From a virus, in IMG/VR virus record IMGVR_UViG_3300021520_000236, positions 1 to 52,712 of that record: a stretch of DNA of 52,712 nt; one strand, given 5' to 3'. Below the pieces are notes generated by a model that ran no database searches, was not told the DNA's origin, and saw nothing but the letters and a program-made list of their open reading frames with translations. How positions within the stretch are numbered: the first letter of the stretch is position 1; every line of letters starts with the position of its first letter. This document shows, in pieces, positions 7,593 through 17,033 of the stretch. The translations under genes and the position numbers were made by a program.

Positions 7593-8430
7593 ATCAGTAA
7601 AACTCGCCGACATCACAATGGACGGCGGAACACAAACCCGCGCCGCGCTAAACGAGGATGCTGTGTCTAGCTATTCGGAAGCGATGCAAGCCGCCGCTAA
7701 ATTCCCGCCCATCGTCCTGTTTTATGACGGATCAAACTATTGGCTCGCGGACGGGTTCCACCGTTGCCACGCAGCGAAGGCCGCAGGGTTCCTCGACATA
7801 CTGGCCACTGTGAACTTTGGAACGCGCAGAGAGGCCGTGAAGTTTGCTATCCAAGCCAACCATGTCGGCAGCGTTCTCCGCACAAACAAGGACAAGCGTA
7901 AGTGCGTGGAGATCGCGCTTAAAGAATACCCCGACCTCTCCGACCGTGCGCTGGCGGACTGGTGCGGGGTGTCTGACATGACGGTCTCAAGGGTGAGAAA
8001 AGATAGGTGCATAAATGTTGCACCTGAGACGCCCAAAGAACTCCAAGACCGGCTTGAGAGGCAAATGGACGCAAAGGAAATGCTTCCAGCTCATCCCGAA
8101 CACCCGGAGCACGAAGAATGGAAGAAATCCGAGGCATACCAAACAGAGCACGAATCCCGATGGAAAGAGCAGTCCGAAAAGCGGACCCGCACAGGCAAGG
8201 ACGGGAAGCAATACCCCGCTCCAGTCGTAGAACCAATCTCGCCGGAAGAACCGGCAAAGAAACGAGGCAGCTATGAAGGATGGGTAGAGTTTCGCGACAT
8301 CTGCGATCAGATCGCAGTCGAATGCGATTCTCTAAACTCCATCATTGTTGACCATGCACACAAAACCGCCGCAAGAGATTTAGCGGCGTCTACTGCAAAG
8401 AGGCTAATAAAAATCTCAAACAACCAATAA
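7576..8430 (+). CDS. ParB-like nuclease-domain protein with HTH
   Basis: A 284-residue protein. The N-terminal ParB/Sulfiredoxin-like domain shows KSVKLADITMDGGTQTRAAL, PPIVLFYDGSNYWLADGFHR and AAKAAG. A helix-turn-helix follows (LSDRALADWCGVSDMTVSRV). A charged linker and helical tail complete it. Phage proteins of this type are DNA binders, sometimes with nuclease activity, encoded near replication genes; partitioning is unlikely because no ParA is present. Confidence 0.8.
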   Translation: MKPETKSVKLADITMDGGTQTRAALNEDAVSSYSEAMQAAAKFPPIVLFYDGSNYWLADGFHRCHAAKAAGFLDILATVNFGTRREAVKFAIQANHVGSVLRTNKDKRKCVEIALKEYPDLSDRALADWCGVSDMTVSRVRKDRCINVAPETPKELQDRLERQMDAKEMLPAHPEHPEHEEWKKSEAYQTEHESRWKEQSEKRTRTGKDGKQYPAPVVEPISPEEPAKKRGSYEGWVEFRDICDQIAVECDSLNSIIVDHAHKTAARDLAASTAKRLIKISNNQ

Positions 8431-8437
8431 AAAATAT

Positions 8438-9304
8438 ATGTTCAAACTAACCAATCAAATCCAAGTCAGAAACGTCACGCCGGAAGAGGCTAGGGAACTT
8501 CTTGCAATCAACAACTTCCCTGGACAAAGGAGGCTTCACCCTCTCAAGGCAAGGCACTATGCAGACCTCATGCACTCTCGCAGAATGCGGCCTGTTGAGT
8601 TTTCGATTATGACGCTGCCCTGTGGGTCTAAATATCTCGCAAACGGCCAGCACTGTGCCCAGGCAATCATTCTGCATGGGAAGCCTTTCCCCGCTACAGT
8701 GTCCCACTGGAAGTGTGAAACGAATGAAGATGCCTGGCACCTGTTCGCGAGCTTTGATGTCCACGGCACCAGAACCGAGCAGCATATTATGTGTGCGGCG
8801 CGTGGGTTTTTCAACGAAGGGCTTCAAGAAATGCCGTTACGGACACTTCAGTGTTGCGGGTCTGCATTGCATATTCTTGGGGACGGGGATTCTCCGCGAT
8901 TCAGCGGACAGCCTACGCATAAAGAGAGAAAGCCCGAGCTTGTGATCGAGAACGAAGATGCCGTTATTTGGGTTCACCAGTTCTCTGATGAGCGGCACTT
9001 GATGAAAGTCCCTGTTGTTGCGGCTATGATCGCAACCTGGCGGGCTAATGCGGAAGAAGCGCAGTCTTTTTGGTGGGCGCTGAAAACCGGGGACAACATT
9101 CGTGGTTCTACGAGAACGCTCCGTGACCAGTTGCTGAAAAACGAAGTGGGCGGAAGCGCCACGGGAGGCGGGCCGGATAGAGCGAAAGCGATCTACTCCG
9201 TGTGCGTAGCATTCTGGAATACTTTCATGCGGGGAGAAGAACGCCGATCGGTGAAGCTTGCAACAATGAAGGAAGTCCCGGCTCCAGACAAATTCCGCAA
9301 ATGA
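8438..9304 (+). CDS. ParB-like domain protein, second type
   Basis: A 288-residue protein. VTPEEARELLAINNFPGQRR, HYADLMHSRRMRP and GSKYLANGQHCAQAIILHG match the ParB-like domain of phage proteins whose hallmark is an NGQHR-type motif. The C-terminal half has no recognised domain. It lies seven bases after the first ParB-like gene and may bind the nearby origin; function inferred only from context. Confidence 0.65.
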   Translation: MFKLTNQIQVRNVTPEEARELLAINNFPGQRRLHPLKARHYADLMHSRRMRPVEFSIMTLPCGSKYLANGQHCAQAIILHGKPFPATVSHWKCETNEDAWHLFASFDVHGTRTEQHIMCAARGFFNEGLQEMPLRTLQCCGSALHILGDGDSPRFSGQPTHKERKPELVIENEDAVIWVHQFSDERHLMKVPVVAAMIATWRANAEEAQSFWWALKTGDNIRGSTRTLRDQLLKNEVGGSATGGGPDRAKAIYSVCVAFWNTFMRGEERRSVKLATMKEVPAPDKFRK

Positions 9305-9582
9305 AAACCCACTCCGAGCTTATAGCCTACCAAGCAACCCTTGACCCTATCCGTGATTATTTCCTGATTATGGAGAGGCCGGTGGGGAGCTTCACCTGGA
9401 CATTTGCAAAGATTGCCACGGATGAGAAGTCCGCAAATCAAAAGGCAATCGACATCGCGATGACAGGAACCTGCACACGCATCATCCGGGGGCAACTCCC
9501 CCGGATGCCGGATGAGACGTTCAATTACGCCACCCTCGCGGATGGCGACACACAATTCAATATCACGCCTAGCGATCCATGA
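9301..9582 (+). CDS. Hypothetical protein
   Basis: Ninety-three residues, no recognised domain (contains RPVGSFTWTFAKIATDEKSA). Starts and stops overlap its neighbours by ATGA, placing it firmly in the replication operon. Confidence 0.6.
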   Translation: MKTHSELIAYQATLDPIRDYFLIMERPVGSFTWTFAKIATDEKSANQKAIDIAMTGTCTRIIRGQLPRMPDETFNYATLADGDTQFNITPSDP

Positions 9583-9977
9583 TCCTCTCCCCCGACTTCT
9601 TCCACCACTGGAAAACAGTGACGTTGCAGGCCGAGCACGGGACGGAAGGCGTGCTGGCGCTAATCCGGCTATGGGCGCACTGCTACGAGCGCCGCGCTGA
9701 GACGTTCAGGGCCACGCCAGACATCCTAAAAGCGATAACCGGGCTCAACGGCAAGGTTGACGCCTTCGAGGGCACCTTGACGGCTTTGCGGCTCATTGAG
9801 AGAGACGGAGAAAATATCACCATGCGCGGCTGGAAGGATGTCCACAAAAAGCTGTTTTCTTCGTCTCAAAACGGACGGTTTGGAGGCCGCCCAAAACAGA
9901 GCGAAAAACAGGCCGAAAAAGAGCGTCAGGAAAAGCCGAAAAAGGACAAGAATCCGGCCAAGAATTTCAGACTCTGA
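9579..9977 (+). CDS. Putative replication initiator (DnaD/RepO-like N-terminus)
   Basis: A 132-residue protein beginning ILSPDFFHHWKTVTLQAEHG, then VLALIRLWAHCYE and a basic end with GRFGGRPKQ, the layout of phage replisome-organiser N-terminal domains that carry a GRxGGRP linker. It is immediately followed by the iterons at 9989-10030, which fits a protein that binds the origin and loads the helicase encoded next. Family assignment is tentative. Confidence 0.55.
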   Translation: MILSPDFFHHWKTVTLQAEHGTEGVLALIRLWAHCYERRAETFRATPDILKAITGLNGKVDAFEGTLTALRLIERDGENITMRGWKDVHKKLFSSSQNGRFGGRPKQSEKQAEKERQEKPKKDKNPAKNFRL

Positions 9978-9988
9978 ACAGAGTAAAA

Positions 9989-10097
9989 TAACCTAACCAT
10001 AACCTAATGTATAACCTAAATGTAACCTACACTCTTGAGATAGAAGGAAGGATACTTCCTTCGGAAGTAGCGCTTTCGCGCTGCGCCAAGAGGCGCA
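9989..10097. other. Putative replication origin: four iterons and three hairpins
   Basis: TAACCTAA occurs at 9989, 10000 and 10012, and TAACCTAC at 10023, spacings of 11, 12 and 11 bases. Downstream come three hairpins: GAAGGAAG-GATA-CTTCCTTC (10043-10062), AGCGC-TTTC-GCGCT (10069-10082) and TGCGCC-AAGA-GGCGCA (10082-10097). The block fills the only sizeable gap in the replication operon, between the putative initiator and the helicase. Helically phased repeats plus stem-loops are typical of initiator-dependent origins; function is inferred. Confidence 0.65.
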
Positions 10098-10128
10098 TCG
10101 CAAGCGCCGACCACTCCAAAAACCACCG

Positions 10129-11406
10129 ATGAAAACCGAAAACAATTTCACCCGCCAGGACAACCGGCAGGAATCACCAAAACCACTTCCGAGAAACGAG
10201 GCGGCAGAAATGGCGTCAATTTCGATTCTCTGTCAGGATTGGCGACTACTCAATTCCACATGGACGGAAGACCTGTTCCTGAACCCGGCCCACCAGCTCA
10301 TCCTCCGAACCATCCGCGCCTGCAAAAACCAAGGAAAGCCGAATGGCGATCTGTTCGCGCTTCAGGCCATGCTGGAAGACAACGGCAAGCTCGCAGATGC
10401 CGGTGGACCGTCCTACCTGACGGAAGTCTTCATCGCCTACCCGACTCCCAGCTCAGGCATCCTTTCGGACTTCCGGCAGGACTTGGCGAAGGCGAGAGCC
10501 TACCGAAAGGCGCTGGCCGTCACTTCCGGTAACGAGCGCGACATCGCCACAGGACGCGCCGACCTCGCTGCCATCGCTTCAGAACTCCTCGCCGCTTCTG
10601 GTGACGACGCTCCGGTTGCAACGTTCAAGGATCAGCTTTCCGATTTCGTCACAAAGCTGGAATCCAAAGAAGCTCCTGAACGCTTCGGCTTCGGCGTCTA
10701 TGGCCTGGACGAACTCGTCTTGAAAGGAGGCATCGAGCGCAAGACGCTGGCAGTCGTTGCCGCCGAGACTTCTGGCGGAAAGTCGATTCTGCTACTGCAG
10801 CTTGCATTGGAATCCGCCATCGAAGGCAAGTCCGTCGCGATCTACTCGCTCGAAATGTCCGCAGATCAGGTCATCAACCGCATGGCTTCCTGCGCCGGTA
10901 AGTGCCAGATCCTACGGCCCGACGAAATCAAGACTACCGCAGAGAACGTCGCGATCCGTAACGCGATCACCAAGCTCGCCGGATTAAAACTCCACATCCG
11001 CGACAACATCAGCAGCATCGAGGACATCGAGGCCGACATTTCCGACTTGAAGGCGACAACCGGCGTCGATCTTGTCGTTGTCGATTACATCCAGCTCGCC
11101 AGTTCGACGGCCAAGGGAAAGAACGACAACCGGGAGCAGCAGGTGAGCGAGGTTTGCCGTAGGCTCAAACTCCTTTCGCTGTCGCACAATGTCGCCGTTG
11201 CTACCGCTTCGCAACTCAACGACGATGGCCTTCTCCGCGAGTCCCGCGCAATCGGGATGCACGCGGATTACGTCCTGCTGATTCTCCACGATGCCGGGAA
11301 GACTTCGATTGTCACCAAGAAGAACCGCAACGGTGAGCGCGACAAAAGCACTTCCGCTCGCATGATTGGAAGCCAGTTTCGCTTTGAATGGGAGCCAATG
11401 CCATGA
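10129..11406 (+). CDS. DnaB-like replicative helicase
   Basis: A 425-residue helicase. The N-terminal domain (ASISILCQDWRLLNSTWTED, AHQLILRTIRACKNQGKPNG) resembles DnaB-N. The RecA-type core has Walker A AAETSGGKS at residues 211-219, SLEMSADQVINR, Walker B DLVVVDYIQLA (about 314-324), and arginine-finger-region text TKKNRNGERD near the C-terminus. It would unwind the fork downstream of the neighbouring origin. The right module has a different helicase (39321-40841). Confidence 0.9.
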   Translation: MKTENNFTRQDNRQESPKPLPRNEAAEMASISILCQDWRLLNSTWTEDLFLNPAHQLILRTIRACKNQGKPNGDLFALQAMLEDNGKLADAGGPSYLTEVFIAYPTPSSGILSDFRQDLAKARAYRKALAVTSGNERDIATGRADLAAIASELLAASGDDAPVATFKDQLSDFVTKLESKEAPERFGFGVYGLDELVLKGGIERKTLAVVAAETSGGKSILLLQLALESAIEGKSVAIYSLEMSADQVINRMASCAGKCQILRPDEIKTTAENVAIRNAITKLAGLKLHIRDNISSIEDIEADISDLKATTGVDLVVVDYIQLASSTAKGKNDNREQQVSEVCRRLKLLSLSHNVAVATASQLNDDGLLRESRAIGMHADYVLLILHDAGKTSIVTKKNRNGERDKSTSARMIGSQFRFEWEPMP

Positions 11407-11885
11407 CTTACATCGGCATCGACAATGGTGTCAGCGGCGCTCTGGCCGCCATCTCCCCACACTCCCAGATCGTCTCTGTCCTCCCCATGCCGACACTCAA
11501 GTCCAGAAAAGGAAACGAGATCGACATCCTTTCCGTCTGGCAGTGGCTGGAGGGATTAGGCCGGCACAAGCTCACGGTCACGATCGAGGAGCCGGGAGGC
11601 AGCAAGAGCGCCAAGGCCGCCACCTCGATGGCGGGATCGTTCCACGCACTGCGCTCCTTGTGCGTGCTCAAGGGGCTCAGGTGGCACCGCATCACCCCCC
11701 AGGCATGGCAGAAGGAACTGCTCCCCGGATGCAAGGCGGGGGATAGCAAACCGAGGGCGCTGGCCGCCGCACGCCAGCTCTGGCCGAGTGAATCCTTCCT
11801 CGCCTCAGATCGCTGCCGTGTCGCCCATGACGGGATCGTGGATGCGGCGCTGATCGGGGAATGGTCCCGCCGGAATAATTTATGA
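11403..11885 (+). CDS. RuvC-like Holliday junction resolvase (left copy)
   Basis: A 160-residue RNase H-fold nuclease: YIGIDNGVSGALA (first aspartate), TIEEPGG (glutamate) and HDGIVDAALI (C-terminal aspartates). Phage RuvC-like enzymes resolve branched DNA before packaging. The start at 11403 overlaps the helicase stop. The counterpart in the right module is 41355-41816. Confidence 0.83.
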   Translation: MTYIGIDNGVSGALAAISPHSQIVSVLPMPTLKSRKGNEIDILSVWQWLEGLGRHKLTVTIEEPGGSKSAKAATSMAGSFHALRSLCVLKGLRWHRITPQAWQKELLPGCKAGDSKPRALAAARQLWPSESFLASDRCRVAHDGIVDAALIGEWSRRNNL

Positions 11886-11986
11886 GGAAGAGCGCACGGT
11901 GATCGAAGTTGAGGGAATTTAGACGATTCGCAAAAAATAGCTTGCAATTCAAACTTTCGTCCAGCACTCCGCAACCGCCGACCAAT

Positions 11987-12382
11987 ATGTTCACCCAGCT
12001 CGAAGAAGATTCAGAGATCGCATCATTCAGAGATGATCCCATTGATACCATCGAACCGTTCGCGATAACTCCAAATCCAATCAGGGACGCAAAGATACAA
12101 GTCATCGTATTCATGCAGGGCGTTCTGCAATACCTGAAGGACGCCAAGACAGACACAGAGCGCGGGCTAAGGCTCGACATAGCGTGCATCGCATTACGTC
12201 ACGTCACTGTGGATGGACTCGGGTTCAATGATCTTCCCAAGATGCACAAGGTTGATCGCCAGATTGCCAATCATCACGTCAAGGCATTCCAGCGAAACAA
12301 CCACATGGACATTCTCGATGGGCAGAAGAAAACCGAAGCACGCGCCACTTATCACAAAACCAGAAAGTCACAACTCCAATGA
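11987..12382 (+). CDS. Hypothetical protein
   Basis: A 131-residue protein, mostly helical (IQVIVFMQGVLQYLKDAKTD, LDIACIALRHVTVDGLGF), with no recognised family. The start ATG at 11987 was preferred to an upstream in-frame ATG at 11909 because the extension lies in sequence without coding character. Its stop overlaps the next gene. Confidence 0.55.
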   Translation: MFTQLEEDSEIASFRDDPIDTIEPFAITPNPIRDAKIQVIVFMQGVLQYLKDAKTDTERGLRLDIACIALRHVTVDGLGFNDLPKMHKVDRQIANHHVKAFQRNNHMDILDGQKKTEARATYHKTRKSQLQ

Positions 12383-12912
12383 ACGAACTCACAACATCAC
12401 TCGTAACAAAGATCAACACTGCCCACAGCGCAGCAATGCAGTGTGGCGAATCTCTCAAATCAAACCTGGTTGAAGGCGCAAACAAGATGCGCGAGACAGG
12501 GATCTATCTCCTCGAACTCAAGGAGGCAACGCCTCATGGGTCGTGGCTCGGCATGTTCGCCAGCAATTCAAATTCAAATCCCGTTTTGAATTTCACCGAC
12601 CAGACGGCGAGGAATTACATGTCATTCGCCAAGGCAAACCCGGAACCAATCGAGGACATTGCCGGCGGCATCGGTTCACTCAAGGCGCTGATGGTGGAAT
12701 GCGGAGCATTGCCGAAGCCAGAGCGCATCGAGCAGAACGCAAAGGAGGAGAAGCAGCAGTGGCTATCACTCCTTCTCAGGGCAACCGGTAGCCTGACCGC
12801 AGCCATCGAACACAACCCGCTCAAAGAGTGGGACGAGATGCGCCGGGTCACGTTCATTGAGAAGGCAAAGCCCATCGTGCAGCTTTTCATACAGGCAGGG
12901 GGGAAGGTTTGA
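12379..12912 (+). CDS. DUF3102-like phage protein
   Basis: A 177-residue helical protein with GANKMRETGIYLLELKEATP, GSWLGMFASN and FTDQTARNYMSFAKANPEP, resembling the DUF3102 family found in phages and plasmids (WLxwL...QTAxxYMxxA pattern). Function unknown. ATGA overlap with the preceding gene. Confidence 0.6.
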   Translation: MNELTTSLVTKINTAHSAAMQCGESLKSNLVEGANKMRETGIYLLELKEATPHGSWLGMFASNSNSNPVLNFTDQTARNYMSFAKANPEPIEDIAGGIGSLKALMVECGALPKPERIEQNAKEEKQQWLSLLLRATGSLTAAIEHNPLKEWDEMRRVTFIEKAKPIVQLFIQAGGKV

Positions 12913-12913
12913 A

Positions 12914-13831
12914 ATGCCGACCGGACGATACATCAGTAAGCCGTCAGAATTGGAAGTCCTGCACGGGGATGAGATTGTACGGATGTATTGCGACGAATTG
13001 ATTGGTTCAGCACTGATCGCAAAGCGCCTCCCTGTGTCGAAGAAATTTTGCGAAGCCTTACTGAAACGCAGAGGATTGTATAAAACGGCAAATATCCCGA
13101 GACGTGGAGGCGGCAGGATTGCTGAAGTTCTACCTTGTGGATACACAAAAACGGAACTGCGAGAAATGGAAGCGGACTTCAATCGCGAATGGAGCGGCGT
13201 GGTCGACAATTACTGGACGGGGATAAACGCGGCCAGATTTGGTCTTGATAAATCGTTATCTGACGGAATGGCGCGCTACTGGATAAATCACGAGCAATCA
13301 AAGGCGAGAAGCCGGGCAAGCGCCCGCAGAACGTGGGAGAAAGTAAAGTCGGACCCTGAGCGCAAAGAAAGGAAATTAGAGCAAAACAGGCAATGGTATC
13401 GAAACAACCCGGTTCGCCGTAAAGAGCTAGCCAAATTATGGAGAGCAACACTCTCTCCTGAAAGGAAAAGAGAATATGCAAGGAGAGGACGAAAACAGCC
13501 AACAAGCAAGGTCCGCCATAATTTGCGAGCGAGAATCCGCAAAATTGTCAGACTAGAATCTCATTCGTTCAATTCACTCATTGGATGCACGGGAAAACAG
13601 CTAAAGCAATACATCGAAGCACAATTCAAGAGGGGCATGACGTGGGAAAACTACGGATCTTTTTGGCATATAGATCACATCCAGCCATTGGCCTCATTCA
13701 ACCTCGCTGACAGAAATCACCTCATACTTGCCTGTAATTGGATGAATCTGCGCCCGCTACCAGCCAAGGACAACATGGAGAAGTCAGACTCGATCACTCA
13801 ACCTCAATTACATCTCGCATTGTGTATATAA
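12914..13831 (+). CDS. HNH endonuclease
   Basis: A 305-residue protein. The C-terminal third reads LIGCTGKQLKQYIEAQF, YGSFWHIDHIQPLASF and WMNLRPLPAKDNMEKSD, the HNH variant common in phage and free-standing homing-type nucleases. The basic middle part has repeated RRTWEK/RKELAKLW helices; the N-terminus contains a possible HTH. It is more A+T-rich than its neighbours and sits between the replication operon and the terminase region, as mobile HNH genes often do. Confidence 0.8.
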   Translation: MPTGRYISKPSELEVLHGDEIVRMYCDELIGSALIAKRLPVSKKFCEALLKRRGLYKTANIPRRGGGRIAEVLPCGYTKTELREMEADFNREWSGVVDNYWTGINAARFGLDKSLSDGMARYWINHEQSKARSRASARRTWEKVKSDPERKERKLEQNRQWYRNNPVRRKELAKLWRATLSPERKREYARRGRKQPTSKVRHNLRARIRKIVRLESHSFNSLIGCTGKQLKQYIEAQFKRGMTWENYGSFWHIDHIQPLASFNLADRNHLILACNWMNLRPLPAKDNMEKSDSITQPQLHLALCI

Positions 13832-13945
13832 AACAACACTACACCGTCATGGGGACTCTCTTTTTACCCCTATTAGCCAGCAAGTGCCCGCGAAGACGAT
13901 GAGGTTTTGTATAAAAAGCTGCAAAATCCGAAATCACCCACCAAG

Positions 13946-14581
13946 ATGAGCAAAAAGAAACAAAGTCAAACGACATTGGCCGAGTCATTATCCAGACTCA
14001 GCCGCCCGCGCGACTTTGCTTTTGAAGTTGCACCGCGACACATCGTGCGAAAAGTTTACGACGCGCTGAACGCGCGGAAGCGGGCCGCTCGCCGGATGCT
14101 GATCAAAGCAGAAAATGCCAGAACGCTTTGCCTCGCAATTTCCGACCTTGAACCCGGCAGCCAACTCCACGCGGTGACGCCAGGAAACTTCGTTTTCTGC
14201 GAACTCCTGATCCAACTTTGCACGGCCATCAAACCGAAGAAGCTCACGCTCGCGACCTTGAGCCTGAGCGTCGGGAACGTGGACGCGCTCAAACTCGCGA
14301 TTGACGATGGACGAATCCGCCAACTGGATTTTCTCATCTCCGACTATTTCGCGAACGTGAACAAGCCGATCATGGGCGCGATGGAACAAGCCGCAATCGG
14401 GCGAAAATGGAAAATCGCGAAAGCGCGAAACCACGCGAAAGTTGCGCTATTCGATTGCGGACTCGTGATCGAAACGAGCGCGAACCTGCGGAGCAGCGAC
14501 AACATCGAGCAAATCACCGCCGTCCATGATGTTGAACTTTACGACTTCCACCGGGAATGGATCGCCAAACTGATCCCATGA
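13946..14581 (+). CDS. Phospholipase D-like domain protein
   Basis: A 211-residue protein with a single HKD-type motif near the C-terminus (NHAKVALFDCGLVIETSANL, then RSSDNIEQ), as in PLD-superfamily nucleases, which dimerise to form the active site. The first half is basic. It is placed directly before the small terminase gene with ATGA overlap. Nuclease activity, perhaps in genome processing, is an inference; the family match is moderately firm. Confidence 0.65.
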   Translation: MSKKKQSQTTLAESLSRLSRPRDFAFEVAPRHIVRKVYDALNARKRAARRMLIKAENARTLCLAISDLEPGSQLHAVTPGNFVFCELLIQLCTAIKPKKLTLATLSLSVGNVDALKLAIDDGRIRQLDFLISDYFANVNKPIMGAMEQAAIGRKWKIAKARNHAKVALFDCGLVIETSANLRSSDNIEQITAVHDVELYDFHREWIAKLIP

Positions 14582-15192
14582 AAACCCGCGTCCGCATCAC
14601 CCCGAAGCAGGCCGAGGAGATCCACGCGGCAACGATCAAAAACATTGTGGACAAAGTGGCAGCCGGAGGAGTCCCGACCAAACGGGAAAGCGACATGCTC
14701 AAAGCCGCCACGAAAGAGGCCCCCGAAAGAGTCAAAGGCGGGCTCATGGCAGCATCCATCTCGGCTGCCGCGGCAATGATGGATTGCTCTCCGGTGGACT
14801 TGAAGCGGGCAAAGAAAAACGGAGCCCCAGGCTTTCGGTCCAACGGGAGCGTGTGCATCTCGGAACTTCGGCCTTGGTTGGACGAAAACCGGGACGCACT
14901 TGGAGGTGATGAGAAGTCCTCTCTCGAATGCCGCCGCCTCCTAGCCCAGTGCGAAAAGCTGGAATTCCAGAACGAGGTGGAACGGGGAACCTACACGCAC
15001 AACGACCTCCTACGAGAACAGGGAATGCGGATCGGAGCGGCAACCAGATCCGAACTCCTGCGATTCAAGGCCGATGTTCCGACATGGGAAGGACTGCCGG
15101 CCGCCGAAATGGAAAGACGGGTATCAACCTTGAACGATTCGATATGCAAATCCCTCAATGACGCCCTCTCGAAAATCTACGCCAAGCCATGA
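14578..15192 (+). CDS. Terminase small subunit (Nu1-like)
   Basis: A 204-residue protein. A Nu1-type winged HTH segment, MDCSPVDLKRAKKNGAPGF followed by SVCISELRPWLDENRDAL, is in the middle, and a helical C-terminal part follows. It precedes the GpA-type large terminase with ATGA overlap, the lambda gene order. It would recognise the packaging site, possibly nearby, and recruit the motor. Confidence 0.75.
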   Translation: MKTRVRITPKQAEEIHAATIKNIVDKVAAGGVPTKRESDMLKAATKEAPERVKGGLMAASISAAAAMMDCSPVDLKRAKKNGAPGFRSNGSVCISELRPWLDENRDALGGDEKSSLECRRLLAQCEKLEFQNEVERGTYTHNDLLREQGMRIGAATRSELLRFKADVPTWEGLPAAEMERRVSTLNDSICKSLNDALSKIYAKP

Positions 15193-17033
15193 GCGCGGAG
15201 GCACTGATTGATTCTTACGCGGCTGCATGGGAACCGGAAGACCGCCGCCCAGCCTGCGAGTGGGGAGCGGAATTCGTGAGACCTCCACAGTCGGCAAGGT
15301 CAAGCCAGTTTGACGTTTCGGCAACTCCTTGGCTACGCGATCCGATAAACTTGATTCCAGACAACCGATTCAAGGAGATTGTTTTGATCATGCCGACCGG
15401 AGCGGGAAAAACGACCGTGTTTGATGTTTCAATTGCCCGCGCGATTGATACCGACCCCGGCGGAATACTTCTCACTTTACAAAACGACGTTGAAGCCGAC
15501 GCCTATTGGGAGGAACGGCTGATCCCGATCATTGACGGAATCGACAAGTTGCGCCGGATGATTCGCGGGCTCCCGCGAAATAAGCGCAAGCGCGGGTTTA
15601 TCGCCTTTCCCCACATGACCCTCTATTGCAGCTCGGCCAAATGGAAGGCGCTTCAAAGAAAATCTGTCCGATATGTTTTCCTCGATGAAGCCTGGATGAT
15701 GCCTCACGGTTTCATCGGCGAAGCCCGCGCCCGCACCCATGACTGCTGGAACCAGCGCGTTGTCATCGTCTCGCAAGGTGGAACGCGCTTCGTCGAACGC
15801 AACGGGGAAATCGTCCTATCCGAACTCGAAGAGGCATGGTCGCGGACAGACCGGCGCGAGTTCTCGATGGTGTGCCCCGAGTGCGGGCACGTTGAAGCAT
15901 GGAAGCACGCAAACCTCTGCTGGGAGAATGCCGAGACACCCGACGGCGAGATTGACGAAAAGGCCATCGTGGAAAGCGCCCGCTACAAATGCCCCGGCCC
16001 ATGCGCGACCGAGTTCCCAGACAAGCCAGAAGTGCGGCGACAGTTGGCGCAAAGCTCGATCTATGTGCCGACCAACGACCGTGCCCTTCCGAAGCACGCC
16101 GGGTTCCACGTCCACGGATATGCGCTTTACTACGTCCCATGGGGCGAGCGTGCATTGCGGTGGAAGCGCGCGAATGTTGCCAAGCGGCTTGGTGATTTGG
16201 AGAAACTGAAAATCCTCATCCAAAAAGATTTTGCAGAGTTCTGGGAGGAAACCGAGCACAGATTCAGCGGGTTCAAGTCAGACGCGCCGCCATCTGATTT
16301 CGTGATTGTCGAGAACAACGACCGCTTTCCCGGACTTCCCGCCGGATTTCCTTGGGAAGACGAATACCAGCGTTTCCTCGTGGCTGACTACCAGGAACTC
16401 GACGGCAAGTATTTCGTCGCGGTGGCCGCGGCATTCAGCAAGAGCGGGATTCCGAAAATCCTCTGGGCTGGCCGGCTGAACTCAGCCGACGACCTCCGCG
16501 CGAAACAGATCGAACTCGGGATCAGCGGCCGGCGCGTCGGGATAGACTGTGCCGACAACACGCCCGACGTGAACGCGATTTGCAGCAAATTCGATTGGCT
16601 GGAACTCTTGGGGAGCGACCGGAAGGATTGGCCGCACACGAAAGGGAGGCAGGTTTTTTACCAGCCGTGGAGCAGGCCGGAACGGATCGGCGGCGTGCGC
16701 GACGCCTGCTGGCGGGCATCATGGAGCAACGACTACTTCCACGACCTTCACGCCCAGAAGCTCATGGGTGGGCCGCTGGCCTACAAAGTGCCGGGAGACA
16801 TCGAGGACATGGCCGCTTACGTTGACCCAGCGACCCAGAAGCCGACCGGATTCTGGCCACAGATGAGGGCAAATCAAAAAGTGATGCGCGAGAACAAGGA
16901 TACCGGCAGAAAGGTTTCCAAATGGATTCGCATCGGAAAACGACCGGACCACTACCGCGACGCGCTCTGCATGCTCAACGTCATGGCCGGAATCGGCGGA
17001 TGTCTGGGACACACGTTTGAGAGGGAGAAATGA
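15189..17033 (+). CDS. Terminase large subunit, GpA family
   Basis: A 614-residue packaging motor and nuclease, close to lambda gpA (641). TPWLRDPINL precedes Walker A MPTGAGKTT (residues 68-76) and Walker B YVFLDEAW (162-169). A zinc-like cluster CPECGHVEAW with CPGP-C follows. The nuclease region includes VADYQE and GIDCADNTPDVNA, and the C-terminus ends in HYRDALCMLNVM. It packages DNA into proheads built from the downstream genes. Confidence 0.93.
   Translation: MSAEALIDSYAAAWEPEDRRPACEWGAEFVRPPQSARSSQFDVSATPWLRDPINLIPDNRFKEIVLIMPTGAGKTTVFDVSIARAIDTDPGGILLTLQNDVEADAYWEERLIPIIDGIDKLRRMIRGLPRNKRKRGFIAFPHMTLYCSSAKWKALQRKSVRYVFLDEAWMMPHGFIGEARARTHDCWNQRVVIVSQGGTRFVERNGEIVLSELEEAWSRTDRREFSMVCPECGHVEAWKHANLCWENAETPDGEIDEKAIVESARYKCPGPCATEFPDKPEVRRQLAQSSIYVPTNDRALPKHAGFHVHGYALYYVPWGERALRWKRANVAKRLGDLEKLKILIQKDFAEFWEETEHRFSGFKSDAPPSDFVIVENNDRFPGLPAGFPWEDEYQRFLVADYQELDGKYFVAVAAAFSKSGIPKILWAGRLNSADDLRAKQIELGISGRRVGIDCADNTPDVNAICSKFDWLELLGSDRKDWPHTKGRQVFYQPWSRPERIGGVRDACWRASWSNDYFHDLHAQKLMGGPLAYKVPGDIEDMAAYVDPATQKPTGFWPQMRANQKVMRENKDTGRKVSKWIRIGKRPDHYRDALCMLNVMAGIGGCLGHTFEREK

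Noticed and set aside
7576-9304. ParB-like genes as a partition system
   Set aside because: No ParA ATPase and no centromere-like repeats nearby; they lie in the replication operon.
9989-10030. CRISPR array at the short repeats
   Set aside because: Repeats are 8 bases at 11-12 base steps without spacers, and no cas genes are present; iterons fit better.
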